Shown here: one piece after another, positions 33,751-43,309 of the stretch
Layout of the letters: each line of letters begins with the position of its first letter
How positions within the stretch are numbered: the first letter of the stretch is position 1
NCBI GenBank assembly: GCA_963969495.1
Contig: OZ018338.1
Coordinates: forward strand, 47,537,922-47,601,921
Length of the DNA stretch: 64,000 bases
DNA from: Ceratothoa steindachneri
Lineage: Eukaryota; Arthropoda; Malacostraca; Isopoda; Cymothoidae
Reading direction: 5' to 3'
The notes under the pieces: model-generated
Databases searched by the model: none
What the model was told of the DNA's origin: nothing
The model's input: the letters and a program-made list of their open reading frames with translations, nothing else
Made by a program: the position numbers and the translations under genes

Positions 33751-34631
33751 AGAGGGAGAGGGGTGACGCCCCCTTGTCGCGGGAAGAGAGCTTGTGTGCA
33801 CCCCTGACTTTTCGAGCTATGTCGGCTGGGATACCTCTCTTCTAGGTGCCCCTGGTAGGGCTTCCCTTGTCGATTTGGTCAGAAACGAGGTTTCAGACTA
33901 AGTGCGTTATTCATTTTTGTACTCTATCCTTCTCTTTTTTCACTTTTATCCTATCTCTTCCACTTACAATACAAAAAAAACTACTAATAATCATGTCACT
34001 CTTACCCTTTCTTTCCTGGCAGCTACCTCATGCGTCAGAAGCGAGGCTTTGGAACCTCTATAAACAACGCCAATCGACGCTCACTGGTGCGAGAGACTAG
34101 GATTAGAGGTGCCCTTGGCGCTGGGGCACGATGAATGGGATGAGGGTATTGCCCCGTTAACCCCTTCCATGGCGCGTAATTATTGACCATTCCCAGTGAC
34201 CGTTGACGGGTGCCTTTGGTAGTATCAGTCCGAGGTGACGGCCCTTTGTTCCCAGGTTGGTTGCCAGGCCAATAAAAAGCCTTTGATCGAGTCTCTTGGT
34301 GTGGCGGCATATTCATTGAACGCTACCCCGAGATCCTGGCCGCCCTGAAGGGAACAAGTCGGAGTTTAGTACGGGGCGTGCTTCGTTGTTCACCTAGTGA
34401 GAAATCGATGGCCCCTTCGGGGACCGTCACTGCTGCTTGGTTGGGAGCCACGGCACGCCGAGGTTTGACGACTCGGTCGGACGAACAGCAGCACATGGAG
34501 CGTGCCTTCTGAAAGATCCGGAACCTCTCCGATGGATAGGCGGGAGCGACTCACGCGGGGAGAACTCACCAACCGCCCCTTTTTTATCATTGATTGGTCA
34601 CGAGTTTTGAGAGAGAGAGAAAGCACTCAAA
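33751..34631. other. Unassigned; possible 5' UTR of C2
   Basis: GC-richer than element D and contiguous with the CR1-like copy that follows. Open frames on both strands (34035-34316 minus, 34390-34626 minus, 34502-34705 plus) show no domains. Its position suggests the 5' UTR of C2; the second CR1-like copy in the window (C) is truncated and cannot confirm it. Confidence 0.35.
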
Positions 34632-35700
34632 ATGACAAGCAAAAAAGTACCCGTTGGTCTAAAACACAACTGTGCAACATGCCAGTTAGAAAAGTGGTGC
34701 GTTGACTTTCCGAAGGGCTGCTACTCAAAATGCAGCCCGGAAAGTATCTGCACTACCTGTATATTGACGCGAGAGGTGAAGAATCTGAAAGACCTCTATA
34801 GAGCCTCAAAGTAGAGAGCTAAAATCCTTGAAAGAAAGTTAGAGAAACTCGAAGCCCTTAACGCAGCTCAGATTCGATGCCTAGAAGAGGCGCCGCCCAC
34901 TGACGCTTCGGAATCCCTTGATACCCAAGCGGAGATTCCGGCATCATCTGAGGCTAAGCTAGCTGAGGCGAGAGAAAAAGAGAAAGAGAAGAAAGGAAAA
35001 AATAAGAAAAAATAAAAAGAATAAAGTTGAAACAAAAGAAGAAGAACCAAAAATAGAAGAAAAACAGATAAACAAGAAGAAAAAGAAGGATAAGAATGTG
35101 GAGGGTAAAGAGGAAAAGGGGAAGCCTCTTCCACAAGGTAAGACCCCGTCTTTAGAGACCAAGTGTCCAAAGGTCACACTCATTGGTGACACGGGATCTG
35201 CAGCCGCTGCTAGCCGCCTGCCTTCGCACTAGCGTGAAGGTAAGCTGCCTGCCAGGACGGGGTAACCACAACATCAGAGAAGAGGCAGAGAAAACTCAGA
35301 TTTCTGAGAATTCAGTTGTTGCTCTAAAGGTGAGTGGCAACGACCTCTACTTCAGAGGGGGTAAGGTTGGCTTCAGTGGTAAGACCATCCAAACGGTAAT
35401 GGGAGCCGTGGATAACATAGGGCGTAAAACCCGCAAAAGTGTCGTGGTTGGGATACTTCCGAGAAGAGGTCCATCCCGAACCGCTCACGAGAGAAACGTT
35501 GCAGTGAACAGAAGGTTGACGGATCTCTGCACGGCAGAAGGAGTCTTTTTCGTGGACCCCTATCGTACCTTTATTGGTAGAGATGACCTCTAGCAAAGGG
35601 ACGGGGTACATCTGTCCTTTAAAGGAAAGGCCTTTCTCGACCAACCTAATTCAAGATGTCGTGGAACGCACCCAAAGGAGCGTTCGAAACAGAGCGAAAG
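34632..35700 (+). pseudogene. C2 ORF1: Cys-rich finger plus SGNH-type esterase domain, broken
   Basis: Begins MTSKKVPVGLKHNCATC and has paired Cys (CATC, CYSKC, CTTC), like the PHD/RING-type finger of CR1 ORF1. A Lys/Glu-rich linker with stops and frame changes follows. The esterase region shows LIGDTGS (block I, Ser expected in GDS), VSGNDL (block III), and RDGVHLSFKG (block V, Asp-His). CR1 ORF1 proteins are known to carry such an esterase domain, possibly for lipid or membrane contact. Block I has Thr where the catalytic Ser is usually found, and stops separate the parts. Confidence 0.65.
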
Positions 35701-37116
35701 CGGACGTGCGCCAACACGCCCGTGTCACTCCTGGAACGACCTTCTCGGAGGTCGTCAAAAAGGGTGTGACCACGAAGACAGAGAAGCCGGGAAACGGAAG
35801 AGCGTAGGGAGTCCTACACTAGGGGACTCACTGAAAGTTCTTCTGTTCAATGCGAGGTCAATCAGGAATAAGTTTTTTGAGCTCCGTGGCCTCGTAACAA
35901 CAGAGGAACCTGAGATGGTGGCCATAACGGAGTCGTGGATAAAAACCTCAAGCCGAGATTTTGAAGGTGAATTCACGATTCCCGGTTATCAGCTTTTCCT
36001 GAAAGATAGGCCAGACAGAGAGGGTGACGGTGTGATGTTGTATGTCAAGGATACTCTCAACTCGACGGATTGCAACATCGTATCCGACCATGAACAACTA
36101 GGTGTTGACCCTAGATATAGTTCCTGCCAAATACAGGACCCTGGTGCTTTATAGACCTCCTGCCCAACTCGTTGAAAAGGACAGAGATCTGTACCAGCTA
36201 CTAGGAGAACTTTTCGAAGACAGAGTGTGTATCGTCATGGGGGATTTCAACACACAAGTTGACTGGCAAACCAGAGAACCCTGTGGCGAGAACGCACTAC
36301 TCCTGGAGTTCACTAACAACGAGTTCCTGACTCAATGGGTGAGAGAGCCAACGAGAGGAGACAATATCCTTGACTTGGTTTTCACCTCTGAGGATGACAT
36401 CGTTGAGGACCTCTCTGTTGGCGAAGAGCTCGGTGGCAGTGACCACCGACTAATTAGATTTGTAGTCAAAGTCACCGAAGGCAGGGCCTGCAACTAGTAA
36501 ATCGAGGAAACTGGATTTGAAAAGAGCAGACTTTGCAGGTCTTCGTGCTGGACTGACTGACACGAGACTAGAAGTGTGCGATGCTGTTGAAGACTCGTGG
36601 AATAGTTTCAAAACCACATTCATGAGTCTTCAATCGCGTTTCATCCCTCTGAAATAACCCCGTCGGTCTTCTGTTCAACCAAAGTGGTTTAATAGAGAAA
36701 TCGGCCAACTGCTTAGGGAGAAGAGAAATGTGTACCGGCAATTGAAGATCTCGAATGACTTTGACGAATACCAGAGGCTAGCCAGGAAAGTGAAGTCCAG
36801 CATAAGGGCGGCTAAGCCGCCTGAGGAACTCCGAGTGGCGAGACTCTGTAAAGAGAATCCAAAGGAGTTTTTTGGATATGTGAACAGCCGTAAACCAATC
36901 CGTCGAACGATTGGCCCTTTGAGAAATGAGGAGGGGGCATTAAAGCATTCAGATGCAGAAAATGCTAACCTCCTTAACGACTACTTCTCTTCATTGTTTA
37001 CTGAAGAGTGTGGTCCCATCCCCCAGCCAATGGATTCCTACTCGGGGGAAAAGCTGGAGGATATGGATTCACCGAAGGGGAAATAAAAAAGATCACTGAC
37101 CTAATGACGAATAAGT

Positions 37117-37183
37117 CACTACTATTCATCATCTACGTCAACGACATGGACGGTGACATGGTTGCCAAGATTTCCAAATTTGC
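37117..37183 (+). repeat. 67-bp internal duplication in C2, displaced copy
   Basis: Identical to 37762-37828, which encodes LLFIIYVNDMDGDMV around the RT motif B-C region. Here it sits upstream of the RT core and replaces the expected PGPDG-type residues between NKS and GFYLK. Confidence 0.95.
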
Positions 37184-37761
37184 ACTGATGGGTTTCTACC
37201 TAAAGTGTTAAAAAAAGTGCGCGATCAAGTGTCACGACACCTAAGCGCAATCTTGAAAATGTCAACCCGGACCGAATGCGTTCCTAGAAACTGGCGTGAA
37301 GAGGAGATGACTCCTATCTTCAAGAAAGGAGACCCCAGCCATCCGTCAAACTACCGACCTATCAGTCTGACTTCGATAGTCGGTAAACTCATGGAAAGCA
37401 TCATGGTGGACAAAATGACGTCGTATTTAGAGTCAAACCTGCTACTGAGGAGTTCCCAGCACGGCTTCAGAAGGCAACGGTCATGCCTGACGAACCTTGA
37501 AGGAATTCTTCCACTTTGTTTTCAGTGAGCACGATCGGGACAAGGCGGTGGATGTGGTCTACCTAGACTTTCCGAAAGCCTTTGATAAGGTACCACACCG
37601 CCGCCTTCTCCGGAAAGTGCGAGCGCTGGGCATAGACGGAAAAGTAGCCGCCTGGAACGAGAACTAGCTAAGTGGCAGACGGCAACGGGTGTTGGTGAAT
37701 GGACAGGCTTCTGAGTGGGTGCCCGTTACTAGCGGGGTGCCTTAAGGTTCTGTCCTGGGAC

Positions 37762-37828
37762 CACTACTATTCATCATCTACGTCAACGACATGGACGGTG
37801 ACATGGTTGCCAAGATTTCCAAATTTGC
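37762..37828 (+). repeat. 67-bp internal duplication in C2, original copy
   Basis: In the expected RT position between motifs B and C; identical to 37117-37183. Confidence 0.95.
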
Positions 37829-38689
37829 CGACGATACCAAGCTTGGTATGAACGTTGCAAAGGATAGAAATACTGCCCACCTGCAGGAAGATCTTGGGAA
37901 GATTGGAGAGTGGTCGGACACGTGGCAAATGCCTTTTAACGTGAACAAATGCAAAGTGATGCATATCGGCCACAGAAACCCCCAATCTCAGTATATCCTT
38001 AAGGGCACTGCTATTGAATCCACCGACACTGAGAAGGACTTGGGTGTAACAATCACTAGTGACCTCAAGTTCTTGAAACAGTGCATTGAGGCGGAGAAAA
38101 AGGCCCAAAGGGTGCTAGGCTATATAAAGCGCCAGTTTGGACATCGGAACAAGGAGATTGTACTGTGTTTGTATGTACAACTCACTTGTCCGCCCGCGTG
38201 GAGTATGCCGTACAATTCTGGAGTCCTTCATTTCGAAAGGACATCGCGAGATTGGACATAAAAGTTATGAAGATAGATTAAGGGAATTAGATCTGTTCTC
38301 GTTGGAAACCCATATACTGCGTGGTCAGCTCATCGAAGTTTTTAAAATACTTCGAGGGTTCGACAATGTTGACTACCGGGATATTTTCAAACTGAGTGAG
38401 AACAGAACGCGCAATCAAAGCTTCAAACTTGAACTGAAGCGTTACAACCGCACTCTGTGTGGAATTTTTTTCAATTACAGTATTTGCGGTAAGTGGAACG
38501 CACTTCCAGGGGAAGTTGTCAACAGTGAATCTGTTGACCAGTTCAAGTCAAGACTAGACAGTCTTGAAAAGTGGCCGTTTACGTTTAGGGACGCAAAACA
38601 ATTGAGCAGCCATGTGCCCGCTCGATTGCTAGTCCAAAGGTACACTCTTTGATTCGACCGTAAGGTCTCCTAGGGTACTTTCCTACCTT

Positions 38690-38990
38690 ATAACTCCTTG
38701 TAACTCTTTATCCCGATACGGCGCTAGATTATTCAATTCCCTACCTCGAATGCTGCGAGATTTAAGCGGGTCAATTATAAATTTTAAAAGTACCCTAGGT
38801 AAATTCTTAACGCACCTTCCAGATAAACCAAAACTTCCTGGTTACTCTACAGCAGCAAATTCAAAGAGCTTTATAAAAAAAATAAGGTATCAAAACTATG
38901 AACATAGGGGTGTCTTCAACGAGGTGGCTCTGCTCGAGGAAGAGTTCGAAGAAAGCTTTGGTTTGCTTCTTTAAAGTCCAAGCTCTCTAA
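38690..38990 (+). pseudogene. Non-LTR RT C-terminal fragment, probably the end of element D
   Basis: Reads SRYGARLFNSLPRMLRDLSGS, FKSTLGKFLTHLPDKPKLPGY. This is the typical C-terminal block of jockey/CR1-type ORF2 (GARLFNSLP..IRDL, then F+..L..FL...PDEP..PGY). It is AT-rich like element D and follows C2 directly. The simplest reading is that C2 inserted into D, but no target site duplication was found. Confidence 0.5.
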
Positions 38991-40090
38991 TATGTTATCT
39001 TCCACTATTTTCGATTAGTCGACCTTCACTAGTTTTGTTCACGGATCTCTCCTTACTGACTTTCGAAAAAAATTGTACTGGTTACCCAGTACAATAAAAA
39101 TGTCTCTAATTCGATGTTTTTTATATACTCTTTGAGCTTGATGTTTGACCTTGTACAACATAGGCCCCAAACACATTTTACCATGGATTATGCTATGCAG
39201 GATTCTTTTTGAATAGGATTGAGGAACATTTTTTAGAGTAGATTCTAGGAATGTTCATCCGCTTCTGGCCAAAGAAGGTTAGTGCAAAAGGTTGACACGG
39301 AGGATCTGTTATAGATATTTCAACTGGATCGAGTATAAATGATTGAGGGAGAAGAAAAACCAGGAATGATGAATATCATAAAAGGTAGGAGAAACTGACC
39401 AGTTACTTCTGAAATGAGTGAAACAGAGGCAAATGAAAGGTTTAAGCTCGAGAATTTGTATCAAGTTACTAATAAATAGGTAAGTAGTGTCGAATTAAGA
39501 ACTAATAGAGAACTGGGTGGACCTACTGAAGTTGCTTCACGATCATGAGATTTAAAAATTGCGCCCTAATATTACATATTAGCATCGACAAGGTGGTATT
39601 TGAATTATTAGCATCCACGATAGTTCTTTGTAGCAACAGAATGATATTAGCGTTAGAAATTTACTAAGAGGTTTATCATATTCGTTAAATAGGGCTTCTA
39701 GCTTACTCAAAGCAGCATGATCTGAAGGACCTTTTCTTTTCAAAATGGGTATACAATTAATTACACCTTACAAACAAATTTCAGTGGCAAGAAAAAAACA
39801 TAGATCTCATGTATATTTTATTATGCAGTTGAGCGGCTGAATTCGAATTTGATCACAAAAATTTCCCATCTCGTAACATTTTCTTGGAAATTGCCGATTT
39901 AAAAATAATGCAATTGATACCGATTTCCACGATATCATATATGTATTTCGCTCCCAAAATAAGATTAAATGTGTCCTTTGTAATTAATTCATAAATATAT
40001 AATAATCAGCATGTTTGTTTGCATTATATAATGTATTAACCTACATTTTATTATTTAATTCTTCGTTTGTAAGACGTCTCAGGTGTGTCA
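38991..40090. other. No gene seen
   Basis: AT-rich DNA with dense stops on both strands. No repeat or RNA gene recognised. Confidence 0.5.
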
Positions 40091-40094
40091 CGCT

Positions 40095-41040
40095 TCAAGT
40101 TCCAGCGGAAGTCAGCCAGCATAGCAGGGCTCCTTTTCCCTTATACCTGTATTCCATTGACGCTATACTTTGATGGAACCTCTCTCCATGTTCATCACTC
40201 CCATCCTCTGCATTATGTGGGAAGAAGGACAGATGAGAATGAATAAAGTGTATCTTCAGTGACATATTGCATCCGAGATCTTGGTAGCACTTGATTAGGC
40301 TCTCCACTATACGCACTGTTGGGCCCCTTGGTGCTTTCCCAAAAATGCTTTGCATACATCTTTGAATGCATGCCAGGCCACTAGCTCAGTTTCATTCATT
40401 GTGTCCTCGAAGTCGTCATCAGCTATGAGTTGACGAATCTGAGGGCCTACGAATATGCCTTCTTTAATCTTGGTATTGCTTATTTTAGGGAAGATCGCTT
40501 TGAGGTACTGGAAACATGGCTTGTTATGTTGTAATGATTTGGTAAATTGAGTCATTAGGCCTAGTTTTATATGCAATGGTGGTAAAATGATTATCTCTTT
40601 CTTAACTATTGGCTCATGAATTACATAATGGCATCCAGGCGCCATAATTTCCCGAGGTGGCCATTATGAGCATCCATAATGTTCTGATCTGGCCCTACTG
40701 TCCCACTTGCAAGGGAAGCACATAAACTTGTTGTATCCAGTTTGTAGCCCATTAAGTAGGAAAGAAAACACATTGAATACCCACCTTTAATATCTGCTAA
40801 GCAGAAGTAGCAATGCGTTGAATGGTTCTTTGGTTCCCTCCAGATCATTGGTACTCCAAACATGAGGACAGGACCTATGTGAGGTGCCTAGCGTTTTTCC
40901 TGGTCACCCACATTGCATCCAAAGTACAGCTCATAAAGTTTCTTCACATGTTTAGTCAACTGTCTCTTGTATTGTCTTAATGTAACTGGTCCACATATAT
41001 AACAGAAACCGTCTGGGAAATCTTTGCATCCTCTAGCCAT
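40095..41040 (-). pseudogene. Uncharacterised arthropod repeat-borne protein family, broken (copy 2)
   Basis: Starts MARGCKDFPDGFCYICG at 41040 and reads LTKHVKKLYELYFGC, NVGDQEKR, then a TAG in place of the usual Trp, then [21 protein letters not shown]. After frame changes it continues LPPLHIKLGLMTQF, KEGIFVGPQIRQL, NMSLKIHFIHSHL and DEHGERFHQSI. This matches the same family as 29426-30330 and supplies the C-terminal half missing there. The middle of the family protein is deleted. Conserved Cys pairs (CYIC, CYFC) and the His-rich HFIHSHL and ERFHQ blocks look catalytic or metal-binding, but I know no function. Confidence 0.7.
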
Positions 41041-41128
41041 TTTAGCTCTCTATCCTGTAAAGAAAAAACACTTTAGTATGTGAAAAAAATAATAAATAGT
41101 AACAATAAATATTAAATAAAACAAGTAG

Positions 41129-41129
41129 A

Positions 41130-41161
<32 letters not shown>
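41129..41161 (-). repeat. (ATT)n tail at the 3' end of element B
   Basis: AAT repeats on the plus strand, that is ATT repeats following the last B sequence on the minus strand. L2/CR1 elements commonly end in a short microsatellite instead of poly(A). Confidence 0.8.
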
Positions 41162-41199
41162 GTTTTTTGCAATGCGCTCTTCAAGGCCTGAGGCCTTCC

Positions 41200-43134
41200 C
41201 AGAGCGCACATTGTGCTGAGATGAGAATGGAAATTCAATGGAAATTCAAGAAGGGGAGAAGGCAATTCTGAAAAGATGCGTTTTCGGGAGACGATTAAAT
41301 GTGGTAAGAGAGGGAGAAGACCTGATTTCAGCAGAAAGAGCATTCCACAACTTAGGGGCGCAGATTGAGTAGGAGTAGTCACCCATTGAGCAGAGGGATG
41401 AACGAGGAATATTCAAAAGAGGTGCATGTGAAGACCGAAGGGCCCGAGAGACATGGCGTGGCGAGAGGGCAGAAGAGAGGTAAGGTGGGGCCTTGTTGTT
41501 TAGGGCCTTAAATGTGAGGAGAAGTATCTTAAAGTGAGTACGGGATCTGACAGGGAGCTAGTGCAGTTCATGCAGCAAGGGTTTCGAGGGAGAGAAGCGA
41601 GGGCGACGGAGAGAAGCAAGGGCGACGGAGAGAAGCCGGGTGGCAAAGTTCTGTACAAGTTGAAAGGGGCGGAGAGAGGAGGATGGCAGATTCACAAGCA
41701 GAGAGTTACAGTAGTCAAGGCATGAGGTGATGAAGGCATGAACAGCAGTCTCAAGACTTTGGCAATCAAAGTGAGGGCGAATGCGAGAGAAATTACGAAG
41801 GAAACAGAGAGGATTTGCTGACATTGCGGATATGAGGCTTAAAGTAGAGATGCTCATTAAAAACAACACCCAGATTCCTAACGCAGTCAGAGAGAATGAT
41901 AGTAGTATTACCGCCCAGAGTAAGCGAGGGAAAGAGAGATTTAGATTTTTTGACAAGAGCAGGGGTGCCGACGAGGAGGACCTCAGTTTTGGAATGATTA
42001 AGCCTGAGGAAGTTGGTAGAGAGCCAGTCAGAAATGGAGGAGTAGGCAGCCAGGAGGTCAGTGATAGAGTAGGCAAGAGACGTGAGGGATGAAGAAACGA
42101 AAATTTGAGTGTCATCAGCATAGAAGTGGAAGGATAGACCGAGATTACAGAGAAGGAAACTAATAGGGAGAAGGTAGATACGGAATAGTAGAGGACCAAG
42201 GACAGAGCCTTGTCACACTCCAAAGCGAATGGGGGTAGAGTCAGGTGAAAAGTCGTCAATCACAACGGATTGGGTACGAGACGAGAGGTAAGAGCGGAAC
42301 CAGTCAAGCACGGTGCCTAATATGCCGAGGAAAGAGTGGAGACGATCAAGTAGGACGGTATGGTCAATAGTATCGAAGGTAGAGGAGGGGTCGAGTAGAA
42401 CGAGAATGGAGGCACAACCCCTGTCCGCGGCTCTTCGTAAGCAATCGGACACATTGAGAAGGTCGAGTTCTGTGGAGTGACCTGACTTGAAACCAGATTG
42501 ATAGGTTTTATCAACGTTACAGGCCACCATGTGACTGTTGATGCGTGAAGCAACCACTCTCTCCAGAATTTTATGGAGGAAAGGAAGTTGCGAAATCGGG
42601 CGATAATTGGAAGGGTCAGTGGGGTTCAGTTGAGGCTTTTTAAGAATCGGACGGATGTGGGCACGTTTGAAGGAAGAGGGAACAAGACCAGTTGCAAGTG
42701 AAAGGTTGAACAGGTGAAGAAGCGTTGGGAGGATAACAGGCAGAATTTTACACAACAGTTTAAGCGGAAAAATGTCCTTTGGGGAGCCCGATTTCTTAGA
42801 ACGCGAGAGCAGGGCTGTAAGCTCCAACGCGGTCACAGCGGAAAAAACGATAAGCGGTGAGGCGGGAAGTCAGGGAGAATGGCAGGAGCCGGGACAGAAG
42901 GCTGAGGGAGGGAGGCACGGAAGTTAGTGACCTTATCTGCGAAGAAATTCGAGGGAGTAGCAGGGCTAATGGGTGGGGAGACCTGGACTAGTGAAGTAAG
43001 ACGGGAGAGCAGGCGGAAGACGGTACGGGGATTATTCCTACTATCAGGAAGCAGATTACGTGAGTAGGCTTCACGAGCAGATATTAATTTCGCCACGTAG
43101 GAAGCTGTCGCAAGTCGAAACGCCAGCCAGAGAG
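41200..43134 (-). pseudogene. Element B ORF2, linker and RT
   Basis: From LAFRLATASYVAKLISAREAY near 43110 through SNFFADKV, AHIRPILKKPQLNPTDPSNYRPISQLPFL (seen as IRPILKKP and NYRPISQLPF), YQSGFKSGHSTE, TFDTIDHTVLLDRL (motif A), RFGV*QGSVLGPLLF (motif B) and FYADDTQIF (motif C). The stop in motif B at 42211-42213 replaces the Pro codon. Frames shift near 42838 and again a stop occurs near 41795. The blocks identify L2/CR1 supergroup RT. Confidence 0.85.
43124..43134. repeat. Target site duplication of A5, left copy
   Basis: CAGCCAGAGAG; the right copy at 48851-48861 is CAGCGAGAGAG (10 of 11 identical). Confidence 0.8.
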
Positions 43135-43309
43135 TTTTTTTTGGGGGGGGAATATCTGGCGACTGCCCACTTAGGCATAAGTCGCCGTAAACAAACAACC
43201 TAGTTCTAGGCTACTTTAAAAAATGAACAGGAAAAAAACAATAAAAAGAAATAACAATAACAAAACAATAACAAAAACAGCAACTAAACCTTGTTAAATG
43301 AAAGGAAGA

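Larger units (their letters stand above)
35820..38652 (+). pseudogene. C2 ORF2 (endonuclease and RT), broken
   Basis: Endonuclease: FNARSIRNKFFEL, ITESW, GDFNTQVDW and GGSDHRLI. RT: NYRPISLTSIVGKLMES, HGFRRQRSC, DFPKAFDKVPH (motif A), SGVP*GSVLGPLLF (stop in motif B near 37743), KFADDTKLG (motif C). The C-terminal KSYEDRLRELDLFSLE and CGKWNALPGEVVNSES follow. Several frame losses; about 45 bp are missing near 38258 compared with copy C. No RNase H, as expected for CR1-like elements. Confidence 0.8.
34632..38695 (+). mobile_element. Element C copy C2: CR1-like non-LTR retrotransposon, nearly complete but decayed
   Basis: Plus strand. Order: zinc-finger and esterase ORF1 (34632-35700), endonuclease (35820-36500), linker and RT (36500-38650), and a 3' end matching the 3' end of copy C (GGTCTCCTAGGGTACTT at about 38665). 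The final bases have loose repeats of the type AACTCCTTGTAACTC, which suits CR1-like tails. It carries an internal 67-bp duplication. Confidence 0.8.
41129..43134 (-). mobile_element. Element B (L2-like non-LTR retrotransposon), 3' part
   Basis: RT core, C-terminus and 3' end of an L2-like element on the minus strand. It is interrupted at 43134 by A5 and continues at 48851. The three parts of B (this one, 48851-49622 and 51891-52320) together give one ORF2 from endonuclease to 3' tail. Confidence 0.85.

Noticed and set aside
34035..34316. Minus-strand 93-codon frame upstream of C2
   Set aside because: No domain, no homologue recognised, and located in a likely UTR; not supported as a gene.
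41534..42092. Plus-strand open frames opposite element B
   Set aside because: Shadows of the L2-like RT on the minus strand, which shows motif order and the YADD box.
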